64,000 nt of DNA from Periplaneta americana (GCF_040183065.1 NC_091123.1:11512001-11576000); one strand, 5' to 3'. Positions 45,189 to 59,803 are shown, numbered from the stretch's first letter. Notes: generated by a model from the sequence alone, not told the origin. Made by a program: numbers and translations.

Positions 45189-45690
45189 GGTCATTTTGAA
45201 CATAAAATGCCATATGAACATGGGTCAGATTATCAACTGTTAAGGAGTTAGGCCTACAGCTGATTGAATCGTAAGAAAATAGCGATGTTTTTGAGCAGAA
45301 ATAAGAGTTATTCACTTAGAATACAGAGAAATATTAATTCAAAATACTATACTAATCATAAAATAAATATAACTCAGTTTTGAAGCACTTTCACTTCAAT
45401 GCACTCAGCCGCGCGAATGTGAACGGCACGCGCGTACTTCGGCACGACTGTCCCTGATAAACACAGTTGATAATAACCATACCTATCTTCTCCTTCTCCC
45501 CAGTATTTCAAGTCAAAGTGCACCCCCCCCCCTTTAGTTCACATTCAAATGTTTCTATTACGATGCAACTCCAAAGCCTGATTCACAGTATGACGTTAGA
45601 ATTTTTACGAATAACTTTCACATCAATGATAAATCGGACTCATGTTAACATGACATTTTATGCTCAAAACGGCCTGTCGAAAATGAACTC
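45189..45690. other. Unassigned sequence
   Basis: A C run lies near 45525-45533 and TAGGCCTA at 45249-45256. No gene seen. Confidence 0.4.
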
Positions 45691-45791
45691 CGAATAAACC
45701 TCAACCAGGTAACTTGTCCCGACCAGGATTCGAACCCGGGCCACCTGGTTTCGTGGCCAGATACGCTAACTGTTATTCCACGGGTGTGGAC
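45691..45791 (-). mobile_element. SINE-A head fragment
   Basis: Complement of the tRNA-like head, with B box GGGTTCGAATCCTGG and the first bases of the body. The 3' two-thirds are missing. Confidence 0.82.
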
Positions 45792-46248
45792 TCTCTGATC
45801 ATGGAATATTCATAGAAGTTGGTAAGTAATGTATGTAATTTAACCTCAAATTGATGACCTGCTTCCGGCAAGGCTCGCCCCTTGTCCGACCGGGACAGAG
45901 GACCACCATGCCCAATCCATCTATCGCGAAAAGTATAACCAAGGCATTCCAAGTCATTGCACTGTTTTCGTAGGCGATAAGTGCCTTAAGCTGTGTACTG
46001 AATTGAGGTACAGTGTGGGCTCATCTGTCATACAGGGAGTAATTATTTTATTATCGGATTCTTCTCTGGACACTTTCGCGCCCAGCTCCTAAGGAACAAT
46101 AGGTTTCCGCCATAAGGTTTACTGCCTCAAAATACTTCAAACGATGTCTCCTATCAGTCAACATAGTTTGTCGGTTGAATTTATATACACCCTGTATAAA
46201 CTGTAATATTTTGTTTGCTGGAATGTGAATTGTAAATATAAATTTAAA
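45792..46248. other. Unassigned sequence
   Basis: A GC-richer stretch at 45850-46090 has no recognisable coding signal. Confidence 0.35.
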
Positions 46249-48548
<2,300 letters not shown>

Positions 48549-48549
48549 A

Positions 48550-49073
48550 CTAACGTTATAGAAACAGAATTCATTTGAACCAAGGATCGGCCTCATTAAC
48601 TCCAGTCAAATGCTAGGACTACTTATAGTTAATATTCTATGCTTCAGCCTTGCTCTCTGTACAGACATTTAGAGTAACTGCGAGCTGAATAATGTATAAA
48701 GATCTGCTGGCATTACTGCTTGGAGACCGCTATAATATAATATTAGCTTCTCAGTAGAATGAAAGCACCCGGATTATTTTTATAACATATTCCACGCCTC
48801 AGGAGCTTTACGTGTGCAAATTGAAGTCTTACATCCTGGAGCTAACATTAACGCTGTCTACCGTAGCCGAGAAGGATATTTCCCAATATGTAAATTACGA
48901 AGAAGCATAGTTACTCGGTGCTTCGGATCTGCAGTGTTGGGACATTTTTTGACAATTCCTGAGGCAGAATGGTATTTGATATTTAAAGGATTTATGTGCG
49001 ATACTATTGCCAAGGCATTAAAGAATTGTAAAACTCGTCATAATGATCAAGTATTAGCAGTTTGTTAAACCCT
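48550..49073. other. Unassigned sequence
   Basis: An 84-codon frame at 48814-49068 lacks a recognisable domain and is not called. Confidence 0.35.
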
Positions 49074-49146
49074 GCAATGGCTGCATGGTATAGACCATCA
49101 TCTTGTAATTCAAGTGATTCGGTTCGAGTCCCGGCGAGGCCTGGAT
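49074..49146 (+). mobile_element. tRNA-like SINE head
   Basis: ATGGCTGCATGGTATAGACC resembles an A box and GGTTCGAGTCCCGG is a B box. The ends do not pair as an acceptor stem, so this is a SINE relic rather than a tRNA gene. Confidence 0.5.
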
Positions 49147-49205
49147 AAACATATCTATGACTATCGCTTACTGCTTTCCATATTAGCTTCATCTGTTATT
49201 TACAT

Positions 49206-49511
49206 CCGCCGAGTTAGCTCTGTGGTAGCGCGTCTGGTTCCAGACTAGACGGCCTGGGTTAGAATACCGGCGGGCTCAAAGATTTTCATCTGCTGATCCG
49301 GAGTTTCTCTCCGGTGTGGGTTTGATTCCCACTTGGGCTGATTACCTAGTTTGGTTTTTTTCGAGGCTTTCCTCAAACGTAAGTCAAATGTCAGTAATCT
49401 ACGGCGAATTCTCAGTCTCGTCTCGCCAAATACCATCTCGCTTTCATCAATCCCATCGACGCTAAATAATCTAGTAGTTGATAAAGCGTCGTTAAATAAT
49501 CAACAAAAAAA
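49206..49511 (+). mobile_element. SINE-C, near complete
   Basis: tRNA-like head (GCCGAGTTAGCTCTGTGGTA), a second B-box-like GGGTTTGATTCCC, the body TTTTTTTCGAGGCTTTCC, then the 3' hairpin GACGCT...AGCGTC and an A-rich end. The 3' region is shared with SINE-A. Confidence 0.82.
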
Positions 49512-49846
49512 AAGAGAAATATAATCGTTCATAACATGACACAGAAACGGCAATGAATTTATTTCGCTCTCAATCGTACTCACAAATGCTATAAATCAGA
49601 ACCAATTCCTTTAAAATTTAAATATCATAGTAACAGTCACCAAAAATGAGCATGGACGTTTCACAGAATTACTAGAATCCTATGATTCTTCTGTCACTTT
49701 TTTGTTGGATTACACATTAAGAAAAAAGCTTTGAATATATGGGGCTATTCCATCAAATAACCAGTTGCCATAGAAACGCCTACATATCACATAGCTTGTA
49801 GGCCTACAATGTACTAGGCAAGGCTCATAAAACCAATGATTTTTTC
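49512..49846. other. Unassigned AT-rich sequence
   Basis: TAGGCCTA at 49799-49806; nothing else recognised. Confidence 0.4.
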
Positions 49847-49850
49847 TTAA

Positions 49851-50871
49851 GGGGAGAGGATGGTATTTTTTTTAACTTTTTTTCTATTTGGTGTAAAATA
49901 TTAATTTTTTTATATGTCTAGAGCTCATAGCTGTAGCAACTCAACCAAATATAAATATTTTGAAAAAAATTATTTGGGGGCCCAGATTTGAAAAAAAATA
50001 CCCAATGCAGGGATTTTACTAAAACCTATATATCGAAACCATTTTTAAAGATAGATTCAAACAGTTTTTTGGAGTGTACTTGCAAAAGCATGCTCTACAA
50101 ACTGTTTGTAGCAAAAAATTTTTATATTCGTCTCTGCGTTTGTAAAATAAATGATTAAATTTTAGTAACACTTCTTCGATTTCCTTTTTCGCAAACAAAA
50201 CTGACATGTTTTAAAAATGAAATCAATTAACAAAATTCTGTTACAGAGAAAAGTTTCCTAATAGTCTAAAGAATGTGTGTTCTAAATTTCATACATGTAT
50301 CTTTAATATTTCAAAAATTATATCCATTTTTGTCTGGCAATGAAGCATAAAAATGAAGTTACCGGAAATAACGATACAGGGGGCGTGCGATTTAAAAATC
50401 CATAGGGCAGGAAGTTTAAAAATGGCGTCTCAACGTCCGATAAGGGCACAAATACCCACAAAATGTTATGCTATGCATTCCACACATATCAAAGGGTAGT
50501 TTAGAGAATTTTTTTTTTTTAAATTCAATTTACCGGAACCAACAATAAAAATCCATAGCGCAGGAAGTTTAAAAATGGCGTCTCAACGTCCGATAAGGGC
50601 ACAAATACCCACAAAATGTTATGCAATGCATTCCACACATATCAAAGGTAGTTTAAAGAATTTTTTTAAATTCAATTTACCGGAAACAACAATAAAAGGG
50701 GACGTGTGATTTAAAAATCTATAGCGCAGGAAGTTTAAAAATGACGTCTCAACATCCGCTAAGGGCACAAATACCTACAAAATGTTATACAATGCATTGC
50801 CTACATATTACAGGGTATTCTAAAGAAAAAAAAATTACTCATTTTTCACCAAAAAATATCGTCCTCTCCCC
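49851..50871. mobile_element. TTAA-flanked TIR element with internal tandem repeat
   Basis: TTAA at 49847-49850 and 50872-50875. TIRs are GGGGAGAGGATGGTATTTTT at the left and GGGGAGAGGACGATATTTTT as the complement of the right. No transposase is seen. Confidence 0.8.
50360..50840. repeat. Three tandem units of about 145-175 bp inside the TTAA element
   Basis: Each unit contains TTACCGGAA, AAATC(C/T)ATAG(G/C)GCAGGAA, GTTTAAAAATG(G/A)CGTCTCAA and ACAAATACC(C/T)ACAAAATG. Confidence 0.9.
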
Positions 50872-50875
50872 TTAA

Positions 50876-52388
50876 CATGGAATACTCTATATACATCTCA
50901 AAGAATATTTACGGTGAATCTAGAAAGTTGCACTTAATAATGTATTATATATCTCTAGTTATAAATGATAGGCCTACAAGTAAGTAAATTACATTACACG
51001 CTTTGATTAGTGTGTGAATTGACAAAGGAAATAATAAATGACAAGCGTTTCCATGGTTTCCTTGAGCTGATTTCGCTCTCTGCCAGCAGGTAGCACCAGT
51101 TTGCGGAATCACTGCTAACCAGTACGTGAGCATCATTCAAATATGAACTGCATGCTGGGATTCGTCAACGTCAGTGTCTGTCGGAAGAATTCTGAACGTG
51201 CCCCGCGTGCATAGGGGAGATGGAGGTTAATCATTTAAGTTGTAAAAGTCACGGTGAAGAGAGAAATTGCCCTCCATTCTAATCCGAGCGCGCCAGCTCT
51301 TTTCTCCCTTAGGTTCTAGCTTAAATTAAAGTTATTGCTGTATAACTCAGCCATAAATAATACTGATATAAAACACGCTAGTAAATCATAAGCTAGGAAA
51401 GTACATTTTTTAGAAACTCTTTTTCAGGATTTTCAATTAAATTTCGGAATTAAATTAAAACAGAAAGTTTAAATTCATGATTTTTAAGTACAGACAGAAG
51501 TAAGCAGGTGAACATATTTAGTTCGACTTTTTCGATATCAGAGAAATTCAATCCGTGAATTTTTGTGAAAATATCGAAATGTATATTAAGCAAACCCGGA
51601 CCTAAAAAATATTTAATGATAATTTTCATTTCTGTTTTTTATTTTTACTGCAATTTCCTATTCCTAACGGTATATGAAACATTACACGATTTAATTCTAA
51701 AGAACTAAAACTTTTTTGTGTCACTCCGCTGTAATACGAATATGCAGCTGGGATATGGTAAACATTTTGAAGGTCACCTTGAAAAATATTCGTTGGTTTT
51801 TCACTGCATTATATTGTCTGAAATTTCCTCTTTTCAACGAAACCTATAAGAAATATACATTAGACTACTCATTTCTAAACAGCTATTTTTTTTCTTCTGT
51901 AACAATCCGCCATATGCAGCTAGGATGTAGACCTACTATAAATTTTGCAGTGCTTGGGAAAAGTGGCATAAGTCAGTTTCCACAAACCCTTTTTATTAAT
52001 TTATTGACAACTTACGGAACATCTGCTCACTTGGGAAAAGAGACATACGTATTTCTCCCATTACAATAATTCATACAGAAGAAAATCAAATCGACATAAG
52101 CCAGTGTGTAGACAATTTTTTTCCTTCTCCTATAAAATTAATGTTTTTGACTTGTGCCACTTTTACCGAGCACTACAGAATTAGAACAGAAGATAATTTT
52201 CCATAAATTTATATTTTATGTATAAAATGCATATTTTCTCAATTTATACCAGTCAAAATTACTTCATAATTTTAGAGAATATTCATTACACAAAACCTTA
52301 GGGCATGAACACAGACATTTTATGAAATTTAAATGACAGGGTTAGTCCAAAAATTTAGCAAAAATAGGCCTAATACTCAAGTTTGTAT
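50876..52388. other. Unassigned AT-rich sequence
   Basis: No gene supported. A 117-codon + frame at 51716-52069 has no recognisable domain. TAGGCCTA occurs at 50969-50976 and 52365-52372. Confidence 0.35.
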
Positions 52389-52393
52389 TATAT

Positions 52394-52588
52394 GCACCCC
52401 TGTGAAGTAACGGTTAGCGCGTCTGACCATGAAACGAGCGGACTCCGGTTCGAATCCTGGTTGGAACAATTTACCTAATTGGAGTATTTTCCGGGATTTT
52501 CCCTCAACTAATTGAAGCAGAATTTCTTGGTAACTTTCAGCTCTGGTCCTCGGACTCATTTCACTATCATTAATTCACATATTATCAT

Positions 52589-52619
<31 letters not shown>

Positions 52620-52799
52620 AACATCATCGTCATCATCCATACAATAGCCCGGGTTAAGTTCACGGTGCGGCGTGCTGTAGTTGTACATTAGCGCGGCCAT
52701 TCGGCTACCCAATCATTCACAATAATAGGAGTGGTAAACACAATAAGCCTCAGGCTACAGTGTAAGCCTTCGGATCCCTCCTTCATAGAAAAAAAAAAT
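52394..52799 (+). mobile_element. SINE-B, second copy, with internal (ATC)n
   Basis: Same head, GGGATTTTCCCTCAAC block and distinctive 3' body (TAGCCCGGGTTAAGTTCACG, CACAATAAGCCTCAGGCTAC) as 41885-42218. It retains a middle block (GGTAACTTTCAGCTCTGG) missing there. ATC repeats occupy about 52587-52640. Ends in an A run. Confidence 0.8.
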
Positions 52800-53210
52800 A
52801 TGTGAGAAAATTCATAACTTAGAAATTAAATTATATTTTTTACAATAGGTCTACTCCTGTTAAATTAACGGCAAATAGCCAGGAATGAGCTGCAAAAATT
52901 TCATTACTGTACACCTAATTGTTTCTTAGAAAAGGTGCATTAAAAACCATTAATTAATGTAACATAGGATAAATAGGACGGTCCGGGTTTCCAACCAGAT
53001 TAATGAAGTCGTAATTTTGGACTTAAATTGTAAAACAGGTTCTTATTGGCATCTATACTAATAATAAATCTGTAGCCGAAATTTTTCTGGTAATTTTCGA
53101 TTTTCCAAAAATAATTGGTCCTAACATATATAATTAACCACCCTGAAACCGAAAATCGCTTTTTTGAAATTTTTGTTTGTAGCCTATGTCTGTCTGTCTA
53201 TCTGTCTGTA

Positions 53211-53470
53211 GTCCACACCTGTGGAGTAACGGTCAGCGCGTCTGGCCGCGAAACCAGGTGGCCCGGGTTCGAATCCCGGTCGGGGCAAGTTACCTGGTTG
53301 AGGTTTTTTCCGGGGTTTTCCCTCAACCCAATACGAGCAAATGCTGGGTAACTTTCGGTGCTGGACCCCGGACTCATTTCACCGGCATTATCACCTTCAT
53401 ATCATTCAGACGCTAAATAACCTAGATGTTGATACAGCGTCGTAAAATAACCAAATAAAATAAAAATAAA
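53211..53470 (+). mobile_element. SINE-A, complete, inside Helitron-I
   Basis: 260 bp with exact 14-bp duplication TCTATCTGTCTGTA (53197-53210, 53471-53484). Head, body and hairpin tail are intact, and it looks young. It postdates this Helitron copy. Confidence 0.96.
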
Positions 53471-54012
53471 TCTATCTGTCTGTATGTTTGTCACCTTTTC
53501 ACTCGATAATGGCTGAACGGATTTCGATGAAAATTGGAATATCAATTAACTTCGTTGTAACTTAGATTTTAGGCTATATGGCATTCAAAATACATTATTT
53601 AAAAGGGGGCTTATAAGGGGGCCTGAATTAAATAAATCGAAATATCTCGCTTATTATTGATTTTTGTGAAAAATGTTACATAACAAACGTTTCTTTAAAA
53701 ATAATTTGCGATAAGTTTTATCCCTTGAAAAATTTTGATAGGACTAATATTTAATGAGATAAATGAGTTTTAAAATTAAAATAACTAACATCTAAGGCCG
53801 TGTAACGAATTAAAAAACAAATGACTTCGTCTATAAAGGGCCTTGGACAGCAACAATCGAAAGCTATGAAAGATAGCCTACAGAGAATGTTTCTGTGTTT
53901 GTATGAAGTAATATCGGAAGCTAAATTAACCGATTTGTATAATTAATTATTATTTCACCATTGCAAAGTGAAGTTTCTCTAGATGGACATAATGCTAGAA
54001 TGCTATTACAGT

Positions 54013-54182
54013 AACTTCTGATATAATATAATATGATATAATATAATATAATATAATATAATATAATATAATATAATATAATATAATATAATATAACATA
54101 ACATAATATAATATAATATAATATAATATAATATAATATAATATAATATAATATAATATAATATAATATAATATAATATAAT
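54013..54182. repeat. (TATAA)n array in Helitron-I copy 2
   Basis: About 34 pentamers with a few variants (TATGA, TAACA), versus about 16 in copy 1. Confidence 0.95.
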
Positions 54183-54227
54183 TTATAATGTAATGTAATA
54201 TTATATAATATAATTTAAGTTAGTTGA

Positions 54228-54395
54228 AGGGTTCAGAACCATAGTGGGCCAAGCGCCATTTACTGTATACGTAGAAAACAAGGGTTAAAATGAAGTTATT
54301 GCCATAATTAAATGGAAACATATAACAAGTAAAATAAAGTATACACATTAAATCTAAATGATGTCAATGTTCATTAAACTATGGTTGCATGTAAT
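54228..54395 (+). repeat. M1 segment in Helitron-I copy 2
   Basis: GGGTTCAGAACCATAGTGGG through ATTAAACTATGG. It lacks the TAGGCCTA found in copy 1. Confidence 0.75.
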
Positions 54396-54623
54396 AAAAA
54401 TTAAGAAACATGTTAAAGGAATTGTCATTGCACCAATGAGCGGCGTCTGGACCAAAATGATCGCATTTTAATTATTTGGATGCAATTTAAATTAAGTAAC
54501 ATATTAAACGATTTATCCTTCTATCAAACACGAATGTTCCCTGGGTCAAATGTCCTATTTTAATTATGTAATTACTTTATATTTATTTCTAACGGGTGCA
54601 GCGGTGCGTACGGGTACGGCTAG

Positions 54624-55659
54624 TTATACTATATAACAAAAATTTGCTATTTCCTTGCAATATAAGTAAGTTGAATTTTAATTTGACAGTAGGAATAAAA
54701 TCATAAAACATCGAGTGCTGCATTTCGCATTTATCTCTCTCAGTTGGTATAGTGCGACTGTTCATCAGACAAAGCCGAGCGGCCTAACGAGTTGGGCGGA
54801 AAAAAAAAAAAAGAATCAGCAATAAGCAATCTGGAACTGATCGGGGCACCAATAAACATCCGCCCTCCGGCTCTGTTTGTAATATATTACGTTTATTGGC
54901 AATTTCGCTATTCCAGTGTTTTCACTGCAGTCCGCACACTCAGTTGTCATGGAAACCAATCGCTGCAGTTTGGTGGTTGCAATTGTTATCGGAGAGTCTC
55001 GTGCAGTCGGAATCGGAGAAGATTATGCACTGGATTCTTCTACTATTAAAAAAAGTCATGGAAAATACCCGTATACTTATTGAAGCTTAAGAGAAAGTTC
55101 TTGATTGGCTTTATAAAATTGCTATACGAGTAGAATTGCAAATGAAGACTCTAAGGGCTGCATTTGAGGAAGAGGAGACTAACAAATTTCAGGACTCGTC
55201 ATAAATTTGAATGGTGTATTATAAACAACAAACGGCAAAGACAGAAGTAAATTTTGACGCGCAATAATGGAGAAAATATGGTAGGACTCCACGAAGAATT
55301 TACTGTCATCTCAGTACAGTATGATGACGCATCAGAGGCTATGACGCAACCAGCAGAAAATAAAACCGAAGTTAAGAGAGGTATCCTATTGACACCACAG
55401 ACGAAAAACTTTTCTTCCTTTGAGACAGCCGTAATTGAGTAAGGAGACTGCCTCTCATGAAAAAAGCCGGGGTTCAAATCCTGAAAAAATGTTGGATAGT
55501 CGAAAAAAATATCGACATGTGTAATTGTGTAGCCCATAGCTTTACAATGCTGTATATCTTTACGTAGAACTACGTGCAGGTGCGATCAACTGTAGATAGG
55601 TACATAGCTTTACTTTCTGTGTAAGGTAATATGTTTAAGTAGAAGGAGTTGTTGACGAA
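54624..55659. other. Unassigned sequence
   Basis: No gene supported. Short frames at 54792-55049 and 55199-55537 have no recognisable domain. A possible degraded tRNA-like fragment (GGGGTTCAAATCC) lies at about 55470. Confidence 0.35.
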
Positions 55660-57887
55660 CAGCGCAAGGAAGAAGGAGAACAAGGGGAATTCAAGGAGAA
55701 CAAGGGAAATTCAAGGAGAACAAGGGGAATTCAAGGAGAACAAGGGGAATTCAAGGAGAACAAGGGGAATTCAAGGAGAACAAGGGGAACTCAAGGAGAA
55801 CAAGGGGAATTCAAGGAGAACAAGGGGAATTCAAGGAGAACAAGGGGAATTCAAGGAGAACAAGGGGAATTCAAGAAGAACAAGGGGAATTCAAGGAAAA
55901 CAAGAGGAATACAAGGAGAACTAGGTGAATAGAGGGAGAACAAGGGGACTACAAGGATAAAAATGGGAATACAACGACAGCAAGGGGAATATGGAGAGAA
56001 CAAGGGGAATTCAAGGAGAACAAGGAGAATTCAAGGAAAACAAGAGGAATACAAGGAGAACTAGATGAATAGAGGGAGAACAATGGGACTACAAGGATAA
56101 AAATGGGAATACGAGAGCAAGGGGAATATGGAGTGAACAAGGGGAATTCAAGGAGAACAAGGACAATTCAAGGAAAACAAGAGGAATACAAGGAGAACTA
56201 GATGAATAGAGGGAGAACAAGGGGACTACAAGGATAAAAATGGGAATACAACGAGAGCAAGGGGAATATGGAGTGAACAAGGGGAATTCAAGGAAAAAAA
56301 GAATAATTCGAGGAAAACAAGAGGAATACAAGGAGAGCTAGATGAATAGAGGGAGAACAAGGGGACTACAAGGATAAAAATGGGAATACAACGAGAGCAA
56401 GGGGAATATGGAGAGAACAAGGAGAATTCAAGAAGAACAAGGACAATTCAAGGAAAACAAGATTCCTAGATGAATAGAGGGAGAACAAGGGGAATAGGGG
56501 AGGACACAGAGAATTCAAGGAGAACAAGACGAATACAAAGAGAACAAGTAAAATATAACGAGAGAAAGGGGAATACAAGGAGAACAAGGAGAATACGAAG
56601 AGAACAAGAGGAGTACTGGGAGAACTAGGGGAATTCAAATAGAACAAGGTTAATTCAAGGAGAAGAAGAGAAATGCAAAGAGAACAAGGAAAATATAAGG
56701 AGAAAAATGGTAATACAAGAAGAACAAGACGAATAAAGAGAGAACAAGGGAAATTCAAGGATAACAAGGGGAACAGAAGTAGAACAAAGGAGAAGAGAAA
56801 GAGAACAAAGGGAATAAGGGAAAACACGGAGAATTCAAGGAGAATAAGGGAATACAAGGAGAACATGAAGAATAGAAGAAGAACAAGAGGAATACAAGGG
56901 TAAGAAGGAGAATACAAAGAGAACAAGGGGAATAAGGGAAAACATGGAGAATTCAAGGAGAATAAGGGAATACAAGGAGAACATAAGGAATAGAAGAAGA
57001 ACAAGAGGAATACAAGGGTAAGAAGGAGAATACAAAGAGAACAAGGAGAATAAGGGAAAACATGGAGAATTCAAGGAGAATAAGGGAATACAAGGAGAAC
57101 ATGAGGAATAGAAGAAGAACAAGAGGAATACAAGGGTAAGAAGGAGAATACAAAGAGAACAAGGGGAATAAGGGAAAACATGGAGAATTCAAGGAGAATA
57201 AGGGAATACAAGGAGAACATGAGGAATAGAAGAAGAACAAGAGGGATACAAGGATAAGAAGGAGAATACAAAGAGAACAGGAGAAGTACGGAGAGATCCA
57301 GGGTAATCCAAAAAGAACAAGGATAATTCAAGGAAAACAAGAAAAATACTTAGAGAACAAGGAAAATATAAAGAGAAAAGGGAACTACAAGAACAACAAC
57401 ACGAGTACAGAGACAACAAGGGAAATTCAAGAATAACGAGGGGAATAGAAGTAGAACAAGGAGAATAGAAAGAGAACAAGGGGAACATACGAGGAGTACA
57501 TATACAAATAAATAGAAGGAGAAAAGGTGGAATACAAGGAGAACAAGGGTAATACGAGATCAACGAGAATAGAAGAAGAACAAGAGAAATAAAACAGAAC
57601 AAGAATACTACAAGGAAAACAATGGAAATATAAAGACAAAGGGGGGTAGACAAAGAGAAGAACGGGAGTATACAGAGAACAAGGTAAACAGAACGAGAAG
57701 AATAGAAATACGAAGAGAAAAAGGGAATAGAAGGAGAGCAAGGGGAATAAATGTAGAAAAAGTAAAATACAAGGAGAGCCAGAGGAAGACTAGGGAAATA
57801 AGGAAAAGGCAAGGAGAAGGATGGAACAAAAGAAGGACGTGAGGTATAAAAGGAGAACAAGAGAATACAAGGAGAAAAAAGGCCAGA
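55660..57887. repeat. Purine-rich minisatellite, 20-bp base unit with higher-order structure
   Basis: The + strand is almost all A and G over 2.2 kb. The first about 240 bp are near-perfect 20-bp units (AAGGGGAATTCAAGGAGAAC). From about 55990 to 56420 a longer unit repeats, and from about 56820 to 57290 a 118-bp unit repeats about four times. The rest is degenerate. Long frames on the minus strand (F/L/S/P-rich) and a short plus-strand frame are artefacts. Confidence 0.95.
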
Positions 57888-57900
57888 CAAGGATATCAAG

Positions 57901-58368
57901 TAAAGATTAATGTTTGGTTCTACAGAATATATCTGTTATGGTGACAATTGATAATAGGGGAGAAAAATTCGCTCCGCCTCGGGGATCGAACCCGGGTCCT
58001 TGGTTCTATGTACCAAGCGCTCTAATCATTGAGCTACGCCGAAGTAAAATCTACACCACCGAATCCCTCTCATCCAGTGTTTTTCCCTTTATGGCCTGAG
58101 ACCAAATTCGACATATATGTTGACATTTATATTAAGTCAACTGCTATTTTACAAGGAGCGCACTCAGTTGAGTGACTTAGTGGCCGGGATTCCACAGTAA
58201 TATGCACTGTTGGGCGAAGAATCTACGTAAAGATCAATTTTTGGTCCTACAGAATAAACCAAGTCACTCAACTGAGTGCGCTCCTTGTATAGCGCTTGGT
58301 ACGTAGAACCAAGGGCCCGGGTTCGATCCCCGGCGCCGCAGCGAATTTTTCTCCTGTAATATTAATAT
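57901..58368. mobile_element. tRNA-like inverted element inserted in the minisatellite
   Basis: A 468-bp insertion with exact 13-bp duplication CAAGGATATCAAG (57888-57900, 58369-58381). It has a minus-oriented tRNA-like module (GGGATCGAACCCGGG near 57980) and a plus-oriented one (CGGGTTCGATCCCCGG near 58319). The middle shares sequence with 10640-10800. GGAGCGCACTCAGTTGAGTG near 58155 is repeated inverted near 58267. The TTGGTCCTACA-type motif occurs near both 57915 and 58240, as if part of a tandem dimer was captured. Confidence 0.72.
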
Positions 58369-58381
58369 CAAGGATATCAAG

Positions 58382-58740
58382 GTTTAGTCAAAGGCGGTGG
58401 CCAGGAGAAACACATGGAGAAAAATGGTAATATAAGGAAAATAAAAGATTTACAAAGAGAAAAGGAGAACAAGGGGAAGTCAAGGAGATAAAGGGGAAGA
58501 TAAGGGGAATAAGGGGTAGAAAATGAGAAGAAGAGGAATATAACGAGAGTAAGAGAAATAGGAGTAGGTGAAGGGGAAGAGGACGTGGTTTGCATTTTTA
58601 TATGCCACCCAGTTCCCAAGTTTGACCTATATCTAATGAATAGAAAAGCGTAGTTGTATATCGAAAAGAAAATCGAAAGGTGGAGAAAGAGAAAGTGGTG
58701 AGACGAAAATGAAAGGAGGAGAGAGGGGGTGTGACAAGCT
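58382..58740. repeat. Remainder of purine-rich minisatellite, degenerate
   Basis: AGGAGAA and AAGGGGAA motifs continue, with a non-repetitive stretch at 58585-58660. Confidence 0.7.
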
Positions 58741-59225
58741 GGGTTCCTAACGTAATTAGTCTGGCTGACTTCGCCCTGCTTCATAAGCCACAACTTGTGA
58801 TGCCTTTCTTCGCGCGTCGGATTAAATATTGATCTGCAGAGGGCTGAACAAACAAAGCGACATTATGACGTCACGCCCTGGAATTTAGGATTAATGCCTG
58901 GTGATAAAACTAATATCCGTGAAGGCGCTCAGCCCATGCTGTGACACGGGAGCAAATCGCGTATCTGCGGCCACGCTGGAGTAACAACAGCGGATTTTCT
59001 ATGAACACTTTTGGATAACTTTACTCAGCGAAGATTAGTTGGTTACCATGGTCACTTCCTTTTGCAAGGCCGTACAAATTCTGTTACCGGAGTCTACCTA
59101 CTCTATCAGTTACTCCAAAGAGCGTTTCCTATCAAACACGAGCGAAACCCTCCACTATACAGCTCTTACCAAAAGTTTAAGGACATTCCTTCATAAGTGA
59201 TGTTTCACACTTGTCCTTGTACTTA
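58741..59225. other. Unassigned sequence
   Basis: GC-richer than average, with no gene recognised. Confidence 0.35.
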
Positions 59226-59229
59226 TATG

Positions 59230-59600
59230 AAACCTCGTGATGTTTATACAGGGACCAAATACCTGTGAAAAATGAAGTTTTTACTGCAAACCCATTTGTT
59301 TGCCCTTCAAACTGTGGATTACATACGGTATTAAAAAAAAAGTGTCCAATATTTTAGGAGGTGATAGTATGCATCAAAACAAGAAAATTATGCCCAATAA
59401 ACATTGGTCCTACAACACAACCTTTCTGAGATCTGAACACTTGTTCATAGGAGGTGCTCAAGCTGACGTCCATTCATGGTAATGCATTCCTCTGCCCTTC
59501 GGCGTAAGAAATCAAGCATTCTTTGAAACTGACCTGGTTGTTCTTGATAACCAAAAGTCTAGGGCAGGCGTCTCAAGGCCAACGCATAAAAGTTGTTACA
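59230..59600 (+). mobile_element. Mariner-family element, 5' fragment
   Basis: AAAGTGTCCAATATTTTAGG onward to about 59510 matches, in inverted orientation, the 5' part of the element at 60525-61235. It includes GGAGGTGATAGTATGCATCA and TTCATAGGAGGTGCTCAAGC. No catalytic region is present. Confidence 0.6.
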
Positions 59601-59803
59601 CAGAGCAAGTGTAGATAGCGTAGTCAGCTGAAGAGATAAGTGCAGTACCCGAAGATAGCCGATCGCTGATTAATGTTACAAGCATGAGCGACCTAAGTGT
59701 AACTGTCGCGGGAGAAATGCCACAAAGCGACACTTTTGAGTTGTACTGTCAAAATAGACGGTTGTTCTCGGAAGAAATAAAATTTCTTAAGTAGTTTGCA
59801 ATA

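Larger units (their letters stand above)
53052..54623 (+). mobile_element. Helitron-I copy 2, hosting a SINE
   Basis: Starts TCTATACTAATAATAAATC and ends TACGGGTACGGCTAG followed by T. It aligns with 8828-10000 apart from the SINE-A insertion and the much longer TATAA array. The hairpin next to the 3' end (GGTGC...GCGTAC) is slightly altered. Confidence 0.75.

Noticed and set aside
44205-45251. Long open frames on both strands across the 54-bp satellite as a repeat protein.
   Set aside because: Both strands are open because the unit is 54 bp and stop-free. There is no non-repeat domain, promoter or start context.
49074-49146. True tRNA genes (also 10518, 32300, 57980, 58319 and the SINE heads).
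   Set aside because: B boxes are good, but acceptor stems do not pair and anticodon arms are degenerate; all sit in SINE or MITE context.
51716-52069. 117-codon + frame as a gene.
   Set aside because: No recognisable motif and no regulatory context.
55649-57899. Frames rich in KENKGNSRRTRGIQGE or FSLNSPCS as genes.
   Set aside because: Translations of the purine-rich minisatellite on either strand; no signal outside the repeat.
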